In this document: positions 58,511-64,000 of the stretch, one piece after another | How positions within the stretch are numbered: the stretch's first letter is position 1 | Layout: the number at the start of each line of letters is the position of its first letter | From: Blumeriella jaapii | Taxonomy: Eukaryota > Ascomycota > Leotiomycetes > Helotiales > Drepanopezizaceae | DNA length: 64,000 nt | NCBI GenBank assembly: GCA_009599575.1 | Contig: VWND01000003.1 | Location: 882,001 to 946,000, forward strand | Direction: 5' to 3' | Notes under the pieces: model-generated | Told to the model about the DNA's origin: nothing | The model's database searches: none | The model's input: only the letters and a program-made list of their open reading frames with translations | Made by a program: the position numbers and the translations under genes

Positions 58511-60733
58511 TCAACCTTCTTCTCCCTTGGCATCAGGTTCATCATCGCTTTGATCATCCGTCTTCGCAAGAGCCTTGCTCTGCTGCTTCGCAGCTGCAAT
58601 ACCCGACGCCGTAACCCAGAGGAAGAAGTTTGTCTTGAAATGGTCGACGTGGTGGAAGAAAGCATGGAACCTACCAGCTTTAGTTAGCAGCTCTTCCCAC
58701 GCAGCCGAGCTTGGCAGTAAGGAGGGACGTCGGTCGGGCTTACTGATGATCTTTCTCCTCCTCCCGGAAGATCCGGTCGTAGATCTCCCGCTGCTTGAAT
58801 TCCTCCATTTCCTTCTGGTACTTGTCAAAGTTGATCTTCTCGCGGTTAAACTCGTTGACCGCCTTCTCGTTGTAGCTGTCGAAGACCGGCCGCTCCAACA
58901 ACAGCCCCAGACCCGGCGCCTTCGGAATACTGATGTTCTGCGCGCCGTAACTGTCCTGGATGATGCTCAGCGGACTTCCACATCTCACGACCAGGGCAAC
59001 CATGGCGACCATCTTGCGGATCTGGTGCATCATGAAGGACTGCCCGTGAACCTTCAGGGACAACCACTCGGTATCGTTGATGATGATGGGTTTGGGCCCA
59101 ACTTTGAACGATCGGATTACCCGTTTGGCGGAGGGGTCAGAGAATGATTTTTGGATGGTGTAGTTGTGGAAGTTGCGTGTCCCGAGATAGCAATCAAGGG
59201 CTTCCTGAACTCGTGCACGGCGCGTAGAGGAGATTCGGTAGGCTTTTTTGGCGGTGATGTACGCAGCTTTGACTTCTTTGATGGCGGCTTCGAGAGGGGA
59301 GAGGACGGATCTTGAGTCTTCTGTCGTGCGTCCGCTATCTGGTTCTTCTTCCTTGGCCTTGGTTTGCTCCTTGGATGGTGACTCCTGTTTTACCGACTCT
59401 TGCGATTTCGAGACGATAGCGTTTTTGAAATCCTCTGAGGTCTCATCTTCTAGCTTGACGTCTTCGGATCCAGTCTTCAGCTTTTTCGGAGATTGAGGTT
59501 CATTATATTCGTCCATTCTCTTGCGCTTGCTCGAATCAGCCACCGTAGCATTGACTTCCGAAGTAACTCCTTCTATCTTCAAACTTGGAGCCTTTTCAGC
59601 TTCCTTCTTTGCCTCTTGCTTTGGGGCTACTTCTTCCTCGACCGGACTGTGAATAGATGCTATGACAGCATCCGCCAACTCGGGGTCCAACTTGTCTAAT
59701 ATCGGCTTGACGTAGGTTTCCTCGACATGTTGCCAGAATCCTGCGCAGTCCTCTTGCCTCGATTGGTAATCCTCCAACTTGCCCTCTTTCTCTGCCGATT
59801 CAAACAACTTTTGAGCCAGGAAACTCTGAGGGTGTGGTGGGATAAAGGAGTGCGTCGGAATTAGGTACTCGTACCATCTCGAATCGCAAGTCTGGTAGCA
59901 GCTGAAGGAGCCATTGGTGCGCTCGATACCCCATACCCGGATTTGAGGCGGAAGGTTCTCGTTGATCTTTTGGATTATGTCGGGTTCCTCGACAATAAGC
60001 TTCAGCGATATGACATTGCCTGCTGCATGAACGCCCTTGTCCGTTCGGGCACACCGCACAAGAGAGGATTTCTTGGGATCATCGGCATTGGCTTTCGAGA
60101 TAGCGCCTGCTGCCACAAAGGCTTTGAAGATGTCACCCTCGATGGTTTTCTCTGCGCCATTGATCTGCATGCCTTTGTATCCCGACCCTGCATACTGCGA
60201 ACTAGTCAGCAAGTCGTCTTGATTGATCAAGATACACAAGATGAGAAATCGCCCACCCCAATCATGACAGCTACTTTGCGCTTCGGTTTGCGGCCCTCGG
60301 CCTCGATCTCCTCCTTCGAAAACAGCGTTTCGACTTCTTCGCCTGCCTCTTCAGCTTTGCGACGCTTCGCCTCTTGCTGATCATTGTTCCTCTTGCGTTT
60401 GTCTAGATCGTTCCGACTGTTTAGTTAGTCCAGCATAATGACAGAGGGAAGATCACCCTACCTCCACGCCGCTCTACCCATCTCTCCCTTCTTGTTGCGA
60501 CCACCATCTTTCGACCCAAATGTCTTCCTATCGCCGCCGCCTCGGCCTCTGCCTCCACGCCCACGCCCACCCCACCCTCCGCGGCCATCACCCCTCCCTC
60601 GGCCTCTCCCCCGCGAATTTCTGTCTCTGTTTTCATCTCTTGAATTGGGATGCAATTTTGACTCATTGTTGCCATTGGTCGCGCTGCCACCTGCTGGAGT
60701 CGCAGGCGCAGAAGTGGTCGGGTTGTCTGCCAT
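58511..60733 (-). CDS. PUS1: tRNA pseudouridine synthase 1
   Basis: Exons 60733-60462, 60416-60257, 60194-58744 and 58670-58511, 680 residues; introns are 45, 62 and 73 nt. It makes pseudouridine at several tRNA positions (26-28, 34-36 and others) and in U2 snRNA, in the nucleus. The N-terminus is an Arg/Gly-rich (RGG-like) tail of about 90 residues plus a Lys/Arg NLS-like stretch. The TruA-type core has MIGYAGSGYKGMQ and the catalytic CARTDKGVHAAGNVISL (D196), then SRWYEYLIPTHSFIP, CYLGTRNFHNYTI, GQSFMMHQIRKMVAMV and GLLLERPVFDSYN. A charged, disordered insertion of about 110 residues (Glu/Lys/Ser) splits the core, as in other fungal Pus1. The last exon restores the C-terminus FHAFFHHVDHFKTNFF. 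Confidence 0.95.
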
Positions 60734-61261
60734 GTTGACAATCGTTGGAAGACTTTCATAGCCCTCGAGCTGTTTGTGCTTGAAAGCTTCCTGTGATCGA
60801 TTATTTTCCCTACGAGGCTTGGATTGAGAGTCACGGGTGTGGGGTGGTCGGATTCGGCTTTACAATCCGCCGCTACCGAGACGCTTGCTGCACTAGCGCT
60901 CAGCCTTGCGACTTCACTCCCTACGAGCTTCCGTTACCTTGAGCTTCAACATCAACCGTTCAATACCATTCACCAACGCCAAGTGATCACTTACTTGAGC
61001 ACTTTGGTTGTATTCATACTATTGCTCCCGTCGAGCTTCGCCTTCTCTCTCAGTCATCGGTCTGCCATTGGGCTGTCGATAGCAAATAATGGGCTCCCTT
61101 GACTGTCCTTGATCGTCACCTTTTCTCATCGCCTTCGCTCTCGCTCTTCCATACACCGACAGCTGATCCCAAGTTGCCGTCTTTCGACAGCTATACCTGA
61201 GGATCTCTTCCCTTTGATAATCTTTGTTCTCAACGACCCGACTCACCCGAAGCTCTGCGAT
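60734..61261. promoter_or_regulatory. Divergent promoter region PUS1/TFA1
   Basis: 528 bp between two head-to-head nuclear-function genes. No specific motif recognised. Confidence 0.45.
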
Positions 61262-62669
61262 ATGGATCTCGCACAGAGTCTCATGCGCTCTTGCGTGCGC
61301 TCGTTCTACGACACAAAGCATATCTTGGTCGTGGATGCTCTGATAACGCACTCCGTGTACGTCTTAGACTATTCTTTCTGAAGCATAACTAACATCAGGT
61401 AGTCTGCGCGACGATGACCTGGCTTATCTGATGGGCATGAATACGAAGGAGCTTCACAAGCTCTGTGGACGGCTGAAGGAGGATCGATTTCTTGCTGTGT
61501 ACGCCTGAGATTCCTTTGTGTGGCAATTTGCCGTGGCATAACTAAGTATCCACAGCCATACCCGACCAGAGCAGAAGGAAGGCCAGCAACGTCCGATGAA
61601 CCGAACATATTACTACATCGACTATCGCGCGACTATCGATGCGATCAAGTGGCGCGTCTACCTTCTCAATAAGCAAGTTCAGGGTAACACGATTCCTGAG
61701 ACCGAGCGAAAGGAGTACTTCTGCAAGAGATGTAAATCCGAGTGGACGCAGATCGAAGTCCTTCACAAATGGGATATGGCGGTTGGGTTCCGCTGCCAAA
61801 AGTGTGATGGTGTTCTGGACCATGATCCGGATAATAATCGAGGTGGCCATGAGCAATCAACCAAGTATCATGCTCAATTCCGTTTCATCACAGATTTACT
61901 ACCCAAACTCGATGAGAGCATCATCCCTGAAAACACCTTCGATCGTGCTATGGCTTCCCAAGTCCTAGTTCAACGAGATGAGACCAACCCCGCGAGCGAG
62001 ACTGCACCAGTCCCGTCTTCTCACAAACCAACTGCCGTTAAGGGGCTGAATGCTGCCAACACATCAATCGCAGTCACAATTACTGCCTCGGACGGCCCAA
62101 CAGCAGCAGAAATCGCTGCCGATAAAGCCCAGAAGGAAAAGAATGCCCAGCAGAACGTTATGCCTGCCCATTTTGCGTTTAGCACAGTCACCGGCGAGCG
62201 GGTCAAACCCAGTCAACAATCCATGCTCTCTTCCTCTCTCGGCGATGACAAGAAGAACGCCGATATCGAAACCACATCCGCTAGTGGCGATGGCGCCGAG
62301 ATCGATAGTTACTTTGCACGCCTCAGAGCCGAGCAAGCAAAGGAAGCGGAGCGAGAGGCAGAGGAGGAAGAGGACAGCGACGTGGAGGAGGACTTCGAAG
62401 ATGTTCCAACTGGATCGGGCGTTGCCACTCCTAGTTCGAATGCCGAAGCCAAGTCAACCTCACTCACATCAGCAAACGCGCTTAGCTCAGCACCGAAGAA
62501 GGCTGGAAGTGTCTCCGGAAGTGGAACAAGCACTGGTGCAACTACGCCCGTGACAGGTCCAGGCACACCGAACGAGGATGGACGGCCCGCCAAGAAGGTC
62601 CGCATCGATGAGCCAACGCCGAAGGTCGAGGACGAGAGTGAGGAGGATATGGAATTCGAGGATGTCTAA
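61262..62669 (+). CDS. TFA1: Transcription initiation factor IIE subunit alpha
   Basis: Exons 61262-61356, 61403-61498 and 61556-62669, 434 residues; introns are 46 and 57 nt, both with ATAACTAA branch signals. It recruits TFIIH and aids promoter opening by RNA polymerase II. The N-terminal extended winged helix (1-105: MDLAQSLMRSCVRSFYDTKH, DDDLAYLMGMNTKELHKLCGRLKEDRFL, YYYIDYRATIDAIKWRVY) is followed by a zinc ribbon C120-x2-C123...C144-x2-C147 (FCKRCKSEW, FRCQKCDG). A Ser/Thr/Ala-rich linker carries two acidic stretches, one near 255-285 (EEEEDSDVEEDFEDV) and the terminal EDESEEDMEFEDV, as in yeast Tfa1. The first acceptor is CAGGTAG; using the nearer CAG would shift the frame. Confidence 0.96.
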
Positions 62670-63102
62670 CTTTTTTTTAACTGCAATTTCCTAGCATTCT
62701 CGGGGGACTGGAGCTGGGGCTGGGTCTCAGATTGGCGTTTGGGGAGATGATGCACTCATTGAGTTGAAGCTGCGCCCGGCGTTGAAATTCCCAAGAGTCA
62801 CAAACGGGTTGCGGCATGGAAGCTGCCCCGAGAAAATACTCGAAATATAAAAATGTCGATGATTCAGAGCACGTCTACCGCCCTACCGTGTGTGACACTT
62901 CGTAACACTGTTCTTACTGTGCCTGCTTGTTGACTGAGTAGCAGCTGATTATGTAATACGTGATGTGTAACAACTAACAATGACGAGGTGACCTTTGACC
63001 TCTGTGAAAGGTGGCAACCGCGTCGCTTGGGTTACAGAATCCGCAACCCAGCTAGCAATTCACGTGATGGCTACTTAAGGTTGATTTTCAAAAATGGTGA
63101 AG

Positions 63103-63143
<41 letters not shown>

Positions 63144-63175
63144 CAAATGGGTCGCAAATCTACAAACGATGAATC
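62670..63175. other. Intergenic spacer with CT microsatellite
   Basis: 506 bp; (CT)n of about 17 copies at 63107-63140, 35 bp before the next start, as a possible pyrimidine-rich leader. A near-palindromic AT stretch lies at 62840-62860. Confidence 0.55.
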
Positions 63176-64000
63176 ATGACACGCAATTCCAATGCCAGAC
63201 TGGCAACTGCTCTCCGATTCCCTCAGATGCATGTTTTTGGATTCAACCTTGAGGACGATGACCCGGAGAGATTTAAAGAATTGCAAGACGCATTCCACAG
63301 TCCGGTCGCGGTCGCAGAACTCGGGCTCGCTATTGGCTTTTTTGCATCAGAAAAGAGGGCGGCACTTGAAGTGGACAAGCTGCTGAAGCAATTCGATCTG
63401 AGAACCGAGAAAGCATCTACAGAAGAATGTGCCTCGACTACCTTGTACAAGCGAGATGGACAGTCAAGCCTCATACATTCCAAGCTTCAGGAGAAACACC
63501 CTCCGCCTGGCAGGTCGGGTTTAGAGAACAAGCGACGCAAATTGGATGACTCTAGGCCCCTAGAAAAGAAAGTCATCTCGTTGCTATCCGACTCAGAGAC
63601 CGAGTCGACGACTGAGGCCGGATCGGAAGATGATTTCCAACTGCAAAGGGAATGCGCCGGCAGTATGAAGCAAGCTGTGAGATCCGAAACGTCTGGAGCT
63701 GCTCCTAGCGTATCTCTTTGTGGTAGGATTGTCAGAGTGTATAGCGTTCAGTGGTATGACGAGTGCTTGAAAGTGAAGAAGATCGTCCCCTTGAAGCCGT
63801 ACTTGGTGTACGCTGGCAAAATCATTCCTAAGAAAGTGGAAGCTTCACATTCAGCGGCCACCAAGGGCATATCCATCCTCGCCAAATCCGAAGTGCTAAA
63901 TTCAAAGAGCATTTGGGACCGCGCCAAAACGACACACCACCACCGGCAAGCCATCGATTGCTCCACGGTCACCATGATGGACATTCCAGAAGCCAGAAAC
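63176..64000 (+). CDS. Probable family-X DNA polymerase (Pol4-like), N-terminal part, cut by window end
   Basis: An open frame of 275 codons runs off the window with no stop. The N-terminal region (about 15-85, LRFPQMHVFGFNLEDDDPERF...VAELGLAIGFFASEKRAALEVDKLLKQF) and the later VYSVQWYDECLKVKKIVPLKPYLVYAGK resemble the BRCT-like start and linker of fungal Pol4/Pol X proteins. IWDRAKTTHHHRQAID would then lie just before the 8-kDa domain. An acidic Ser-rich linker (SDSETESTTEAGSEDDF) sits between them. The catalytic domain would be beyond the window, so the identification rests on weak resemblance from memory; other BRCT proteins are possible. Start chosen as the first ATG after the CT tract. 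Confidence 0.5.
   Translation, partial: MTRNSNARLATALRFPQMHVFGFNLEDDDPERFKELQDAFHSPVAVAELGLAIGFFASEKRAALEVDKLLKQFDLRTEKASTEECASTTLYKRDGQSSLIHSKLQEKHPPPGRSGLENKRRKLDDSRPLEKKVISLLSDSETESTTEAGSEDDFQLQRECAGSMKQAVRSETSGAAPSVSLCGRIVRVYSVQWYDECLKVKKIVPLKPYLVYAGKIIPKKVEASHSAATKGISILAKSEVLNSKSIWDRAKTTHHHRQAIDCSTVTMMDIPEARN

Overview
The window reads as a chromosome segment of a filamentous ascomycete (Pezizomycotina). The genes are single, unlinked eukaryotic housekeeping genes. They are split by short introns (about 45-110 nt, GT...CTRAC/CTGAC...AG). Fungal-only families occur (2EXR, DUF3605, UstYa/DUF3328), and one block is an AT-rich, RIP-like mutated retrotransposon. Exon coordinates below were assembled by hand from splice signals plus conserved protein sequence; almost all recognised genes close in frame.

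Layout. 0.1-1.5 kb: a conserved single-pass membrane protein with an apparent 1-nt frameshift. 1.5-6.5 kb: gene-free microsatellite block. 6.5-13 kb: CDC27/APC3 (-), SND2/TMEM208 (+), a DUF3605 GlcNAc-induced-type protein (-), NADH-cytochrome b5 reductase CBR1 (+). 15.1-17.3 kb: dihydroxy-acid dehydratase (-) with an 8-nt microexon, a GC-AG intron and a frameshift. 18.5-19.2 kb: 2EXR protein (-). 22.7-24.0 kb: orphan nuclear-looking protein (+). 26.5-28.0 kb: decayed FAD-linked oxidase pseudogene (-). 28.6-33.7 kb: flippase DRS2 (-) and CRIPT (+), divergent. 35.8-37.9 kb: two small secreted proteins. 38.6-45.1 kb: AT-rich island holding a dead Tad/I-type LINE with recognisable zinc knuckles, endonuclease, reverse transcriptase and RNase H. 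45.8-47.0 kb: UstYa-like protein (+). 47.1-51.8 kb: mitochondrial KAS CEM1 (-), complex III chaperone CBP3 (+), DHFR (-). 54.1-62.7 kb: dense block of SFC1 (+), twinfilin (-), MED22 (+), PUS1 (-), TFIIE-alpha (+). At the right edge is the 5' part of a probable family-X DNA polymerase.

There is no operon or convincing biosynthetic cluster. Many genes are paired divergently or convergently with short spacers. The accessory-looking part is 33.7-47 kb: the LINE island is flanked by two secreted proteins on one side and a UstYa-family protein on the other, a typical TE-adjacent setting. The most unusual observations are the dehydratase microexon, the strand-asymmetric base loss in the LINE (guanine survives almost only next to C), the two previously split secreted proteins, a UUCG-capped terminator-like hairpin, and a recurrent GTACTGTAC motif in intergenic DNA. 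I did not find a convincing new multi-gene system.
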